Positions 46,317-55,356 of a stretch of 64,000 nt of DNA are shown here, in pieces. The number at the start of each line of letters is the position of its first letter. Within the stretch, counting starts at the first letter, position 1. This DNA is from Planctomycetota bacterium (GTDB taxonomy: Bacteria > Planctomycetota > UBA1135 > GCA-002686595). The notes beneath the pieces are model-generated. The model ran no database searches and was not told where the DNA came from. It was given only the letters and a program-made list of their open reading frames with translations. The translations under genes were made by a program, and so were the position numbers. The stretch is from positions 89,379 through 153,378 of the forward strand of contig JABACD010000002.1 in assembly GCA_014237855.1 (NCBI GenBank), given 5' to 3'.

Positions 46317-47903
46317 TCACTTGTCCGGAGTGCTCTCCTCGTCCTCGGCTACATACCCGAGTGCCTTGAGCATCTCAAGATACTCAGGGCTCTGCCCACC
46401 CTGGTGAGTATCCGTAGGCCCGGCTTTCTGCAGCTCCGCTACGTAGGCCTGTAGCTCCTCGAGCATTCGCGCCGCGAGCTCGGGCTCTTGCTCGATCAGG
46501 TTGGTGTTCTCTCCGGGGTCCGCCTCGATGTCGTAGAGTTCATGGGAGCCCTTGGATGACCAGATGAGCTTGTGATTCCCTGACTGAAAGGCGCGAAGGC
46601 GGCGACTCCACTGGTTGACGTCAAACTCCGGATAGGCCTTCTTGACCATCGGGAAGGGCTCGGTGAACGTCACCGGCAACTCCGCGAGCAGCACTCGGTC
46701 CGTTCTCGCTTCCAGGAGGCTCACGGCCTTCGACTCGAGGTCGGAAGGGGGCGGGATGTCAGCCAGCTCGAGAAGCGTTGGGTAGATATCGAGGTTCGAG
46801 ACGGGCGCAGAGCTGCGTCCTGCTCCGATGCGTCCCGGCATGTGCAGGATCATGGGGACGCGAATCAGGGAGTTATACAGGGAGAACTGGTGGTCCATCT
46901 GGTGATGCTCGCCGAGCTGCTCTCCATGGTCTGCGGTCAAGATCACGATCGTATTCTCGAGCTGTCCAGCCTTGTCGAGAGATGAGATCAGTGACTTGAA
47001 GATGTCGTCGAGCTCGGCCAGCGTCGCGTCGTAAGTGGCTGCCATGATCTCGAGCTCCTTCTCGGTGTAGTCATGTAGCCCAAAGGTGAATGCCCACATC
47101 GGTGTCCAGGAGCGGTCGACCACCTTGGAAGCCTCGACATCCTCGGGAGACATCATTCGTTTCCGATACCGACGCGGTGGAATCATCGGGCGGTGAGCCT
47201 CCATGTAATTGACGAAGGCAAAGTAGGGCTTGCCGTCATCCTGCTGCTTCAGCCATCGCACGAGGCCTTCCTCCGCGAGCTGGCCAGCAGCCTTGATCAT
47301 CCACTCATTGCCGCGTCCCGACTTGAGGTTCTGAGCGAGTTCGGTGCTGCTGTCATCCTTGACCTTGTTCCAGACGATCTGAAGGGCACGTTCGCGAACT
47401 TCCGGGTCCCAGGGGTGCTCCTCGACCTGGAACCCCTGGGTGAAGTTCTCGACCTCGGAGATGTGGGGGTTGGCAGCCCACAAGTAGGTGCGATAGCCGG
47501 CCTGGCTGAGGACCTCCGCAATGGTCTCGTGATGATCGTCCAGCCAGCGATGGCCAAAGCGGGTGCCATGCTCGCTGGGGAGCTTGCCAGTGAACATGCT
47601 GGCATGAGAAGGCACGGTTGATGCCGCAGTGGAGACACAGTTGTCGAAGACAAGGGCGTCCTTGGCCCACTCCTCTAGGTATGGAGTGGTCGAGCGTCCA
47701 TGACCATAGAGGCTCATACGATCCGCCCGTGCCGTATCCCAGACCACCCACAGGATGTTTGGACGGTCAGCAGTGTCACCCTCACCGGAGCCCGAGCAGG
47801 CTCCGGAAGAGAGAGCAAGGCCGATCAGTCCTGTTGCCAGGAGGGTCCGGGGCAGGCGCAAGTGGGGGGGTGGGGGCGAAATGAAGTGGGGAAGGTCGTT
47901 CAT
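46317..47903 (-). CDS. Sulfatase-fold lipoprotein lacking the formylglycine Cys
   Basis: 528 aa from ATG 47903, where a lipoprotein signal ends in LSSGAC. The fold: NILWVVWDTARADRMSLYG, TADHGEQLGEHH, and a C-terminal ALGYVAED tail like the protein at 10819. At the nucleophile position it has T-V-P-S-H (TVPSHASMFTG) instead of C-x-P-S-R; the second Asp of the metal pair is Thr. A conventional arylsulfatase mechanism is unlikely. It is divergent from the GT-C-like gene, 76 bp away, which would fit work on a cell-envelope glycan or lipid; that is inference. Confidence 0.82.
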   Translation of the reverse strand: MNDLPHFISPPPPHLRLPRTLLATGLIGLALSSGACSGSGEGDTADRPNILWVVWDTARADRMSLYGHGRSTTPYLEEWAKDALVFDNCVSTAASTVPSHASMFTGKLPSEHGTRFGHRWLDDHHETIAEVLSQAGYRTYLWAANPHISEVENFTQGFQVEEHPWDPEVRERALQIVWNKVKDDSSTELAQNLKSGRGNEWMIKAAGQLAEEGLVRWLKQQDDGKPYFAFVNYMEAHRPMIPPRRYRKRMMSPEDVEASKVVDRSWTPMWAFTFGLHDYTEKELEIMAATYDATLAELDDIFKSLISSLDKAGQLENTIVILTADHGEQLGEHHQMDHQFSLYNSLIRVPMILHMPGRIGAGRSSAPVSNLDIYPTLLELADIPPPSDLESKAVSLLEARTDRVLLAELPVTFTEPFPMVKKAYPEFDVNQWSRRLRAFQSGNHKLIWSSKGSHELYDIEADPGENTNLIEQEPELAARMLEELQAYVAELQKAGPTDTHQGGQSPEYLEMLKALGYVAEDEESTPDK

Positions 47904-47979
47904 TGGCGGCTGTTCGCGACGTACGGACCGTGAGCGCGGATGATAGCCTCCTGCACGGAGTTGCCGCGCCGATTCCACC

Positions 47980-49524
47980 ATGAACGAGACGAGCACTACT
48001 CAAGCAGCTGCAAGGACCCCTACTCAAGGCCGAGTAGGGCGATGTCTGCGCTTGCTGCCCTTGGGAGTGATTCTGGCCGTGACGGTCCTCGTCTTCTGCA
48101 AGATCCGGGACCTCGGAATGATGGGGTACGACAGCTATCCCCTGATCCTCACGGCTCGGATCGACGGCCTCGCAGATCTCTTCGGTACGTTCACCGAGCA
48201 GATGATGGACGGCCGCTATCACGGTGAGTACTACCGGCCGTTGCTCAACCTGAGCTTCGCAGCCGACCACTGGTTCTTTGGCCTGGACGCCTGGGGCTAC
48301 CAGATGACCGGGGCCTTGCTCTTTGGCTTGACTGCTCTGGCGGTCTGGCTGCTCTCAAGGCGCCTTCTCGGTGGAGGAGTGGGCTGGGGCTCGATGGCAG
48401 CCTTGTTGTTCTTCCTGCTGCACGACTCTCACTTCGAGGTCGTTCCAGTGCCGGCACGTCGACCGGAAATCCTGTGTGCTCTGTTTGCCTGCATTGCCCT
48501 GTGGACCCAGCTGACCCCGAGGTGGCTCGAGAAGCGCTGGCCAATAATCCCGGCGGTGTTGATGGCCCTCGCAGCCGCGTCCAAGGAGACCGGCTATGTG
48601 CTGCCGGCAATCGCCTGTCTGGCAGTCTATCTCTACTCGCAGAAGAGCGATCTTGCCTCGAGGCTCTGGCAGGTGGCGCGGGTGGCGCTCATTCATTCGC
48701 TGCTGATCGGCACACTGCTTGGGCTGCGATTTGCTGCGCTAGGCGGGCTTGGTGGTCCTGCACCTCTGCCTCAGGGTTACGATGGTCCCGGATCCCTCGA
48801 GCTGAGCGGCACACTGTTGACGAGGCTTCTTGCACCACAGAACTTCATGGACTCGAAGGTGATGCTCGGCACCCTGGGCTTCACCATGATCCTGACAGTC
48901 ATCCTGTTAGGAGCCCTACCTGGCAGGCAATCGCCTCGAGAACCGGGCTTCTACTCACAGCGATGCGCCTGTAAGACCGCCTTGGTCTCCCTGGCCTGGA
49001 TGGCTCTCGTCGGCCTGCTGTATGGCGTGTCTCGCTCGATCGAACAGTGGTATCTCTTCATCCCTGTGGTCGGGATGAGCCTTTTCCTTGGAGCAGGAGT
49101 CAGGTTGGTTCTTGAGCGATGGCGGCGCGGTGATGGGCTATCTCGCGGGATCGCGATCGCCTGTGGGCTGGTGCTGATGAGCTTCTGTTTCTTTCAGCTG
49201 CGCTACTCACCTCTCTATCACTCCTATCCTGAGTGGATACTGGCTACCGAGGCCAGTGAGGATTTCTTAGACAGGCTGGCGGAGCGGATCGAGGCCACGG
49301 AGCCGGGCGCTCCCATCAAGGCACCTCCCCTGCCAATGTGGTATCCACCAGGCGATGAGGGCCCGGCAATCCGTGGAGCGGCGATCCTCGACGTCTACTC
49401 TGTCCAGGCTTGGGCGGAGCTTTCCTATCCAGAGCGCAAGCTGCGTGTGCTGGTTCGGCCCCCTCAGACCCCGCTCGGGCCTCAAGAAAGCGCAATTCAG
49501 GTGCTACGTCCCAGGCAGTTCTGA
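47980..49524 (+). CDS. GT-C-like multi-spanning membrane protein
   Basis: 514 aa with about 10-11 hydrophobic segments: LLPLGVILAVTVLVF first, then GALLFGLTALAVWLL, WGSMAALLFFLLH and so on. The first loop reads MMGYDSYPLILTARIDG and HGEYYRPLLNLSFAADHWFFG, a pattern like GT-C mannosyl- or other polyprenyl-phosphate-sugar transferases (acidic residue in the first loop, YYRP). SKETGYVLPAIACLAVYL also recurs in that group. The donor and acceptor are unknown. It lies divergent from the sulfatase-fold lipoprotein. Confidence 0.72.
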   Translation: MNETSTTQAAARTPTQGRVGRCLRLLPLGVILAVTVLVFCKIRDLGMMGYDSYPLILTARIDGLADLFGTFTEQMMDGRYHGEYYRPLLNLSFAADHWFFGLDAWGYQMTGALLFGLTALAVWLLSRRLLGGGVGWGSMAALLFFLLHDSHFEVVPVPARRPEILCALFACIALWTQLTPRWLEKRWPIIPAVLMALAAASKETGYVLPAIACLAVYLYSQKSDLASRLWQVARVALIHSLLIGTLLGLRFAALGGLGGPAPLPQGYDGPGSLELSGTLLTRLLAPQNFMDSKVMLGTLGFTMILTVILLGALPGRQSPREPGFYSQRCACKTALVSLAWMALVGLLYGVSRSIEQWYLFIPVVGMSLFLGAGVRLVLERWRRGDGLSRGIAIACGLVLMSFCFFQLRYSPLYHSYPEWILATEASEDFLDRLAERIEATEPGAPIKAPPLPMWYPPGDEGPAIRGAAILDVYSVQAWAELSYPERKLRVLVRPPQTPLGPQESAIQVLRPRQF

Positions 49525-49783
49525 GCCGTCCGAGTTCCGGTCCTGGGCCAATGATGTGTCAGGATTGGCAGTTAACGCTGAGGCTGAAGGGTGCTTGTAA
49601 GACTGCAGACTTCCGGGCTAGGCAGGATGCCATCGGTCGGTACCTTGAATGTGTCGTTGGGCCCTGAGCGATAAGCGCTTGTCTGGGGTCAACAGGTCCT
49701 ATGGTCCATGGGCCTTGGCTGGGTCCACATCCTTCTCGCAGGTTCTCCTCTGACGGGGTCTCGGGCCCCGAGGACTTAGTGGC

Positions 49784-51436
49784 ATGAACGACTCGCTCTC
49801 CAATCCGCATGGATTGTCACGCCGTAGCTTCCTGAAGACCTCAAGCTTGGGGGCAGCCGCTGTCTGCGCGACGGCAGCTTCCTCAACTGCACAGCTTGGT
49901 GGCGGGTTCACGCAGATCAGTCCAATTCCAGTTGGGCGCCCCGAGCAGTTCCTGCTCGATCGCCTGACCTTTGGCCGTAATCCTCTGATGGCCCAGCAGC
50001 TCATGGCCCGGGGCTGGACTGGGTTCCTGAACTGGCAGCTTCAAGACCAGGGCGAGGATCCGATCCTGGATGAGGATCTGTTCTCGAAGATCGCTGCCGA
50101 GAACCCCGTGCCAGCAAGTCTATGGAGCTATTCGCCGTACGACATACTGATCGATCCAACCTACGGCCCCTTTCCCGGCGCTCAAGTTCAAGGGCAGGCT
50201 CCTCAGGTCTTGATCCTCGCGGGTCAGTATGCCGAGCACCAGCTCAAGTGGGTGATGACGGACTTCCTACAAAACGTCCACAACACCTTTCTCCAGCAGC
50301 CCTTCGCCTACCTCTTCTGGCTGGTCTACTTGCGGGACGTCATCCACGCCAACGCCCTGGGTAAGTACTCGGACCTCGTCAAGGCAAGCGGCAAGGGGGC
50401 TTCGATGTTGAACTACCTCGGTCAGCCGCAATCCAACGCGACAAACCCGAACGAGAACTATCCGCGGGAGCTGCTGGAGCTACACACCGTGGGACCGCTC
50501 TCCCACCTTGCGTGGGGCAGTCTCTGGGAGACCTATAGCGAGGCTGATGTCGTCGAGGTCTCGAAGATCCTGACGGGCTGGGACATGAACGTCAGCGCTA
50601 CGACCGAGCTGGGGGACTTCTTCTTCAATCCCAGCAAGCATGCGGGTGGCGACAAGTTCGTGAGCATCACCGGGCCAGGAAGTGCCGGCAAGACGTATCC
50701 CGGCGTGCTGGGTGCAGGGCTGGGCGAAGGCGAGGAATTGATCGAGGATCTCTGTGACCATCCTCTGACTGCCCTGCAGATCTCCTACCGAATGGTGCAG
50801 TGGTTCATTGGTGATGATGTGACAGGCACCTACTACGAGCCTTGGGTGCGCACTGCTCTCGCCTTCCAGAATTCCGGAGGCAGCCTCAAGGAGACCATCC
50901 GGGAGCTCTTCAACTACGAGTACCTCCATCAGATTCGAATCAGCACCTCGAATGGGACGAATGCAAAGGCCAAGGTACGCAAGCCCATCGACCTGCTGAT
51001 TGCTCTCAAGCGGTCTACTGGAGCAAAGCTGAATGGCCAGAGTGCATCAGTCTGGGACTGGCTTGTGCAGACCTTCAAGGCGGGACAGATTCCCGGCTAC
51101 TGGCCGGCCCCCAATGGCTACCAGCCCCAGAATGAGAAGTGGATTGGCACCCTGCAGCCGCGGATCCAGCTCCTCAACGACTCCTTCTTCGGAGACAACG
51201 GCCTGAAGATCGACAATGCAGCGCTGCAGGCGATCTTCCCCGAGTCGCTACCAATCTCGGACTATGCGCGTACGGCGGACCTTCACGTCTTTGGAGGTTG
51301 TTTGCCAAGCGGTGAGGAGGCTCTGATCACTGACTACCTTGTCAACGTGGTTCCGAATCTTCCCGACAGTCCGGATCCGCGCCGCTGGGCGCTGTTCTTG
51401 CTCTTCGCGTCACCTAGCTACCAGTACTACTGCTGA
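49784..51436 (+). CDS. DUF1800 family secreted protein (pair 2)
   Basis: 550 aa. The N-terminus HGLSRRSFLKTSSLGAAAV is a Tat signal. DUF1800 markers: EQFLLDRLTFGRN, LQNVHNTFLQQPFAYLFWL, NPNENYPRELLELHTVG and VVEVSKILTGWDM. It differs from pair 1 by the Tat signal on this member and by the 18-bp gap to its DUF1501 partner. The role is unknown; the pair is probably exported together. Confidence 0.92.
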   Translation: MNDSLSNPHGLSRRSFLKTSSLGAAAVCATAASSTAQLGGGFTQISPIPVGRPEQFLLDRLTFGRNPLMAQQLMARGWTGFLNWQLQDQGEDPILDEDLFSKIAAENPVPASLWSYSPYDILIDPTYGPFPGAQVQGQAPQVLILAGQYAEHQLKWVMTDFLQNVHNTFLQQPFAYLFWLVYLRDVIHANALGKYSDLVKASGKGASMLNYLGQPQSNATNPNENYPRELLELHTVGPLSHLAWGSLWETYSEADVVEVSKILTGWDMNVSATTELGDFFFNPSKHAGGDKFVSITGPGSAGKTYPGVLGAGLGEGEELIEDLCDHPLTALQISYRMVQWFIGDDVTGTYYEPWVRTALAFQNSGGSLKETIRELFNYEYLHQIRISTSNGTNAKAKVRKPIDLLIALKRSTGAKLNGQSASVWDWLVQTFKAGQIPGYWPAPNGYQPQNEKWIGTLQPRIQLLNDSFFGDNGLKIDNAALQAIFPESLPISDYARTADLHVFGGCLPSGEEALITDYLVNVVPNLPDSPDPRRWALFLLFASPSYQYYC

Positions 51437-51454
51437 TCTCGGGAGGACTGATCG

Positions 51455-52789
51455 ATGAAGAATTCAGAAATTGAGAACCGGCGGGAATTCCTGAGTGGTG
51501 AGGGCTTGTTGCGTGCAACTGCTGGTGCAGTGGCCGCAGGTATCGTGGCACAGCGAGCGGTCGCGGCTCCTGCTGCACGTCCTGGTGGTGGGGTACCTCA
51601 TGTCCTGGTCCAGCTCTATCTACGCGGAGGTGCAGACGGCTTGACCTTGTGCGTGCCGGTCGATGAGCCGAACTATCACGCCAAGCGAGTCGAGACCCGG
51701 GTCTACCACCCGGACGACACCGGCGCAGACCCTGACAAGAAGGCGGACCTGATCGTCCCGGCCATCTGGAACGGTGGAACCCTCGAGCGAACGGGCTTTG
51801 GTCTTCCACCGGCCTTTGCGCCCATCAAGCCGCTGTTCACCAGTGGCAAGCTCTGCTTCGTCCACGGTGTGGGCTGCCTTGGCTCGACACGCTCCCACTT
51901 CCAGCAACAGGACTTCAGCGAGCGGGGCGAGCACATCGGCACGACCAACAAGGATGGCCTGGGCTGGATTGGTCGACACCTGGCAAGCACGACTCCCCTT
52001 GGATCGGGCTCGCTGCGCGGTCTGGGAATCAACTCCTTTCAGATCAAGTCATACTCTGGCGGGGACGGTGTCACGCCCAGTGCGGACCCCGAGGGCTTCT
52101 CATTTCCGGGGGAGGCCAGTCTTCGGACCCAGCTGGCAGCGATGTACGCTCTTCATGGAGACCCCTTGAAGACGTCCCTCATGAATGACCTGGAGGCCAT
52201 TGAGAAGCTGAACGGTCCGGGGGGAGTGGCTTGGGGGACGACCAGGACTGCCTATCCCAGCTCTGATCTTGGTACCCAGTTCCGTCAGGCTTTCGAGGTC
52301 ATTCGTGATGTGCCGGATATCGAAGTGGTCACGATCGACTACGACAACATTGCGGGCCAGCGCTGGGATACCCACAACGATCAGGGGGTGTTCCAGGGCA
52401 CGATGGCAAACCTCATGGCTGACCTCTCCAATACCCTCACCGCGTTCATGACCGACGTGGACACGATCGCTCGCAAGGTCATCGTGCTAGTCCATACCGA
52501 GTTCGGGCGGACCCTGCACGAGAATGACGGGCTGGGCACTGACCACGGGCGGGGAGGCCTCTGCATGGTCCTAGGTGACGGTGTCAGCGGTGGCCGAGTC
52601 ATTACCCGTGGCTGGGAGGGACTCGATGATGCTGTACTCGATCCTCCGGTGACGGGGGATCTACCCGTTTCGATCGACATCCGAGACGTGCAGTCCGAGA
52701 TCGCCGAGGAATGCCTTGGAAACAGCACCTCGAACGTCTTCCCCGATGAGACCTATGACTACGACTCACTCGGGTTGATCGGGCCATGA
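51455..52789 (+). CDS. DUF1501 family protein (pair 2)
   Basis: 444 aa. The N-terminus NRREFLSGEGLLRATAGAV resembles a weak Tat signal (RREF). DUF1501 motifs: HVLVQLYLRGGADGLTLCVP, GSTRSHFQQQDFSERG, VVTIDYDNIAGQRWDTHNDQG and VLVHTEFGRTLHENDGLGTDHGRGG. A hairpin follows. The second pair in one 16-kb stretch suggests family expansion, as is usual in this phylum. Confidence 0.92.
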   Translation: MKNSEIENRREFLSGEGLLRATAGAVAAGIVAQRAVAAPAARPGGGVPHVLVQLYLRGGADGLTLCVPVDEPNYHAKRVETRVYHPDDTGADPDKKADLIVPAIWNGGTLERTGFGLPPAFAPIKPLFTSGKLCFVHGVGCLGSTRSHFQQQDFSERGEHIGTTNKDGLGWIGRHLASTTPLGSGSLRGLGINSFQIKSYSGGDGVTPSADPEGFSFPGEASLRTQLAAMYALHGDPLKTSLMNDLEAIEKLNGPGGVAWGTTRTAYPSSDLGTQFRQAFEVIRDVPDIEVVTIDYDNIAGQRWDTHNDQGVFQGTMANLMADLSNTLTAFMTDVDTIARKVIVLVHTEFGRTLHENDGLGTDHGRGGLCMVLGDGVSGGRVITRGWEGLDDAVLDPPVTGDLPVSIDIRDVQSEIAEECLGNSTSNVFPDETYDYDSLGLIGP

Positions 52790-52808
52790 GTCATTCGCGG
52801 TGATCGTT

Positions 52809-52837
52809 GGGGCGCAGAGACCTTGTTCCTGCGCCCC
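52809..52837 (+). terminator. Hairpin after DUF1501 pair 2
   Basis: GGGGCGCAG (52809-52817) and CTGCGCCCC (52829-52837), a 9-bp perfect stem, 20 bp past the stop. Confidence 0.7.
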
Positions 52838-52928
52838 GGTGGTGGGGGCCGCTCCTGGACTTGCTGTCTCGAGCCATTGCAGCTCGAGCAGGAGATCATG
52901 GCCCAATCGGTGACCAGGGATTCGTAGC

Positions 52929-54236
52929 ATGGGAACGCTTGTTCCTGGGCCTTGCGGTATCCTCTGGCCAGACGATCCCTATTCGATCAGCGACTTGTCC
53001 AATCCCTTCGAACAGCAGCACGGTCCGCTTGGCGGTGGCCGTTCGGCCATTGATAGAAAGATCGATGACGTGGAGCGCCTGCGCCTCGAGGGGGACTTCG
53101 TGGGCGCGCTGCAGGCGATCAAGGGCCTGGTCCAGGCGCACCCAAAGAATGCTCGGGCAGTGAACGAGAAGGGCGTTTGTCTACGGCTGGTAGGTGAGCC
53201 GGTGAAGGCGGTTCTCGAGTTTCGGCGGGCGCTTCGTCTGGCTCCCCAGTCCCCGGGAATCCTGGCAAACCTCGGGAACTGCCTTCGAAGCCAAGGTGAG
53301 CTTGATGGGGCGCTGCGAGCTTTTCAAAAGGCCCTCGACTTACGACCAGAGTTCGCACCTGTGCTGGCGGAGCTGGGCGAGATTCACCATGAGCTGGGCG
53401 ATTTGAGTCGGGCGATAGAGTCCTACGAGAAGTCGCTCACCTTCAATTCGGGAAACCCGACCACCCTGGCGAACCTGGCTTCGGTTTGCGCTGAAGCGGG
53501 GATGGCGAAGAAAGCCCTGGAGTCGGCGGAGAGCTGTCTGGCGCTGGACCCACTGGAGCGGCGAGCGCTGGTGGTCAGGTCCATGGCACTGCATGAGCTA
53601 GCTCGCGACGAGGATGCAGCCGAGCTATTCAACCTCGATTGGATTCGAGAGTTTCAGCTCGACTCCTTCGACGGACTTGAAGATATCGCTGCTCTCAATC
53701 TAGCTCTCTCCGAGCACGTGACAGGCCACCCGACCCTGGAGTACGAGCCAGCCAACCGCTCAACGACCCATGGCGAGCAGACGGGAGAGCTCTTGGGGGA
53801 GCCGGCAGGGCCTGTCGCAGTCCTCGAGCGTGTGATCAAGGATTGCGTGCAGCGCTTCCTCGACGAACTACCAGCAGATGCCGCACATCACTACCTGGGG
53901 CACAGACCGGAGCGACTACGCTGGAACCTATGGGGGACCAGGCTTGGCGCTACAGGTAGGCAGGCGGCTCACTTTCACCCCGGAGGCTGGGTGAGTGGGG
54001 TCTACTACGCCCAGCTGCCGCCGGAGATGTCCAGCGGGGAGGGGGGTCAGGCCGGTTGGATTGAATTTGGCGCTGCTCCAGATAGCTGGAAGCTGGAGCG
54101 CGAGCGGCCTCTCCGCCTTATCGAGCCGAAGGAGGGCTCGCTCGTCCTGTTCCCATCTTACTTCTACCACCGCACCCTTCCCTTCGAGAGCGAGACTCGA
54201 CGCATAAGCCTGGCCTTCGACGCGATTCCGGACTAG
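52929..54236 (+). CDS. TPR-containing 2-oxoglutarate/Fe(II) oxygenase-like protein
   Basis: 435 aa from ATG 52929; the N-terminal 38 residues are weakly supported and a later start is possible. TPR units span about 40-235 (DFVGALQAIKGLVQAHPKNARAVNEKG, ILANLGNCLRSQGELDGALRAFQKALDL, VLAELGEIHHELGDLSRAIESYEKSL). The C-terminal domain resembles the TIGR02466-type oxygenase: HFHPGGWVSGVYYAQLP (H348, H350), GSLVLFPSYFYHRTLPF (H414) and an Arg at 424/425 for 2-oxoglutarate. Such proteins hydroxylate unknown targets. The DUF3050 gene follows in the same direction after a 203-bp gap. Confidence 0.75.
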   Translation: MGTLVPGPCGILWPDDPYSISDLSNPFEQQHGPLGGGRSAIDRKIDDVERLRLEGDFVGALQAIKGLVQAHPKNARAVNEKGVCLRLVGEPVKAVLEFRRALRLAPQSPGILANLGNCLRSQGELDGALRAFQKALDLRPEFAPVLAELGEIHHELGDLSRAIESYEKSLTFNSGNPTTLANLASVCAEAGMAKKALESAESCLALDPLERRALVVRSMALHELARDEDAAELFNLDWIREFQLDSFDGLEDIAALNLALSEHVTGHPTLEYEPANRSTTHGEQTGELLGEPAGPVAVLERVIKDCVQRFLDELPADAAHHYLGHRPERLRWNLWGTRLGATGRQAAHFHPGGWVSGVYYAQLPPEMSSGEGGQAGWIEFGAAPDSWKLERERPLRLIEPKEGSLVLFPSYFYHRTLPFESETRRISLAFDAIPD

Positions 54237-54272
54237 CTGGGCTGGAAATTTTTCCGAAGCCGCTTCCGACCT

Positions 54273-54298
54273 GTCTCAAGCGAATTATTGCCTGAGAC
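54273..54298 (+). terminator. Candidate hairpin after the TPR-oxygenase gene
   Basis: GTCTCA (54273-54278) and TGAGAC (54293-54298) around an AT-rich loop, 37 bp past the stop. The stem is short, so support is moderate. Confidence 0.4.
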
Positions 54299-54439
54299 TG
54301 ACACTTGGCCGGATCAAGGCGGAGCTGGAATGAGCTGGCATCGAGCACTTCTTGAGAACTCGTGAAAGAGAGCTAAGCGGTTTGAAGTGCAAGAACTAAT
54401 ATCTCGTGTAACCTCCGCATTAGCGCTTCACCCACTGCT

Positions 54440-55240
54440 ATGACCACGAATCCCGATACGTCTTCCTTGCTCTCCAAACTGCGGGGGCAGTTGCTCGAGC
54501 ACAGTCTCTATGAGAGTGTCGACTCTCTACCCAAGTTGCGGGTCTTCATGGAGAGCCACGCATTTGCAGTCTGGGACTTCATGTCACTCCTGAAGCGCTT
54601 GCAAGCGGACCTATGCCCCTCAAGGGTTCCTTGGACTCCCCCCGCGGACGTCTGTGCAGCACGGCTCATCAATGAAATCGTTCTGGCCGAAGAGAGTGAT
54701 CTTGATCTCGACGGTAACCCTGCGGGTCACCTGGACATGTACCTGAAGGCGATGGATGACGTTGGTGCCGATACCTCGGGCTTTCGTGCTTTTCTCGCCA
54801 AGCTGAGCATGGGCCGCAGCGTGACCGAGGCATTGAATGGGGTTCGCGCGCGCCGTGTCGTTCAGGACTTCGTGGCAACCACAATGGACATTGCAGAGAA
54901 CGGGTCCACAGTTGAGGTGGCCTCGGCTTTCTTGAGAGGGCGCGAAGACCCGATTCCCTTGATGTTTGAGCGCTTGCTCGGGCAACTGGCAACTGGAGGA
55001 GTGGTGGCTCCGCGCTTTGCCTACTACCTTGAGCGCCACATCGAACTCGACGGTGGCTCTCACGGACCGATGGGTGAGCAGTTACTCGAGCGTCTGATCA
55101 GTGGAGATCCAGTTCTAGAGAGAGCCTCCAATCACACTGCTGCTCGAGCCATGACGGCCCGGATCAGATTCTGGAGCGGAATTGAGCACGAAATCGAGTG
55201 TCTAAGAGGGCGAGGTTATCGAGAGATGATGGGGGTCTGA
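54440..55240 (+). CDS. DUF3050 heme-oxygenase-like fold protein
   Basis: 266 aa. SLPKLRVFMESHAFAVWDFMSLLKRLQ, RLINEIVLAEESDLD and RHIELDGGSHGPMG with late His are the DUF3050 pattern; the His/Glu arrangement (ESH, NEIVLAEE, RHIELDGG) would fit a metal-binding helical bundle of the heme-oxygenase-like type. No signal peptide is seen. The family has no established reaction known to me; I note it as a putative iron protein next to a 2OG oxygenase. It starts with a clear ATG at 54440. Confidence 0.82.
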   Translation: MTTNPDTSSLLSKLRGQLLEHSLYESVDSLPKLRVFMESHAFAVWDFMSLLKRLQADLCPSRVPWTPPADVCAARLINEIVLAEESDLDLDGNPAGHLDMYLKAMDDVGADTSGFRAFLAKLSMGRSVTEALNGVRARRVVQDFVATTMDIAENGSTVEVASAFLRGREDPIPLMFERLLGQLATGGVVAPRFAYYLERHIELDGGSHGPMGEQLLERLISGDPVLERASNHTAARAMTARIRFWSGIEHEIECLRGRGYREMMGV

Positions 55241-55356
55241 TCCCTACTCGCGATCGTTAGACATCCACGAGTCCGCTCTCGGGGAAACCTGATATCCTGG
55301 GTTGCCAATCAGCTCTCACTGGACCATCCCCACGTATCCCTGATACTCCACGATCA

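Noticed and set aside
53119..53358. Antisense ORF inside the TPR gene
   Set aside because: High-G+C shadow of the TPR codons; no conserved motif.
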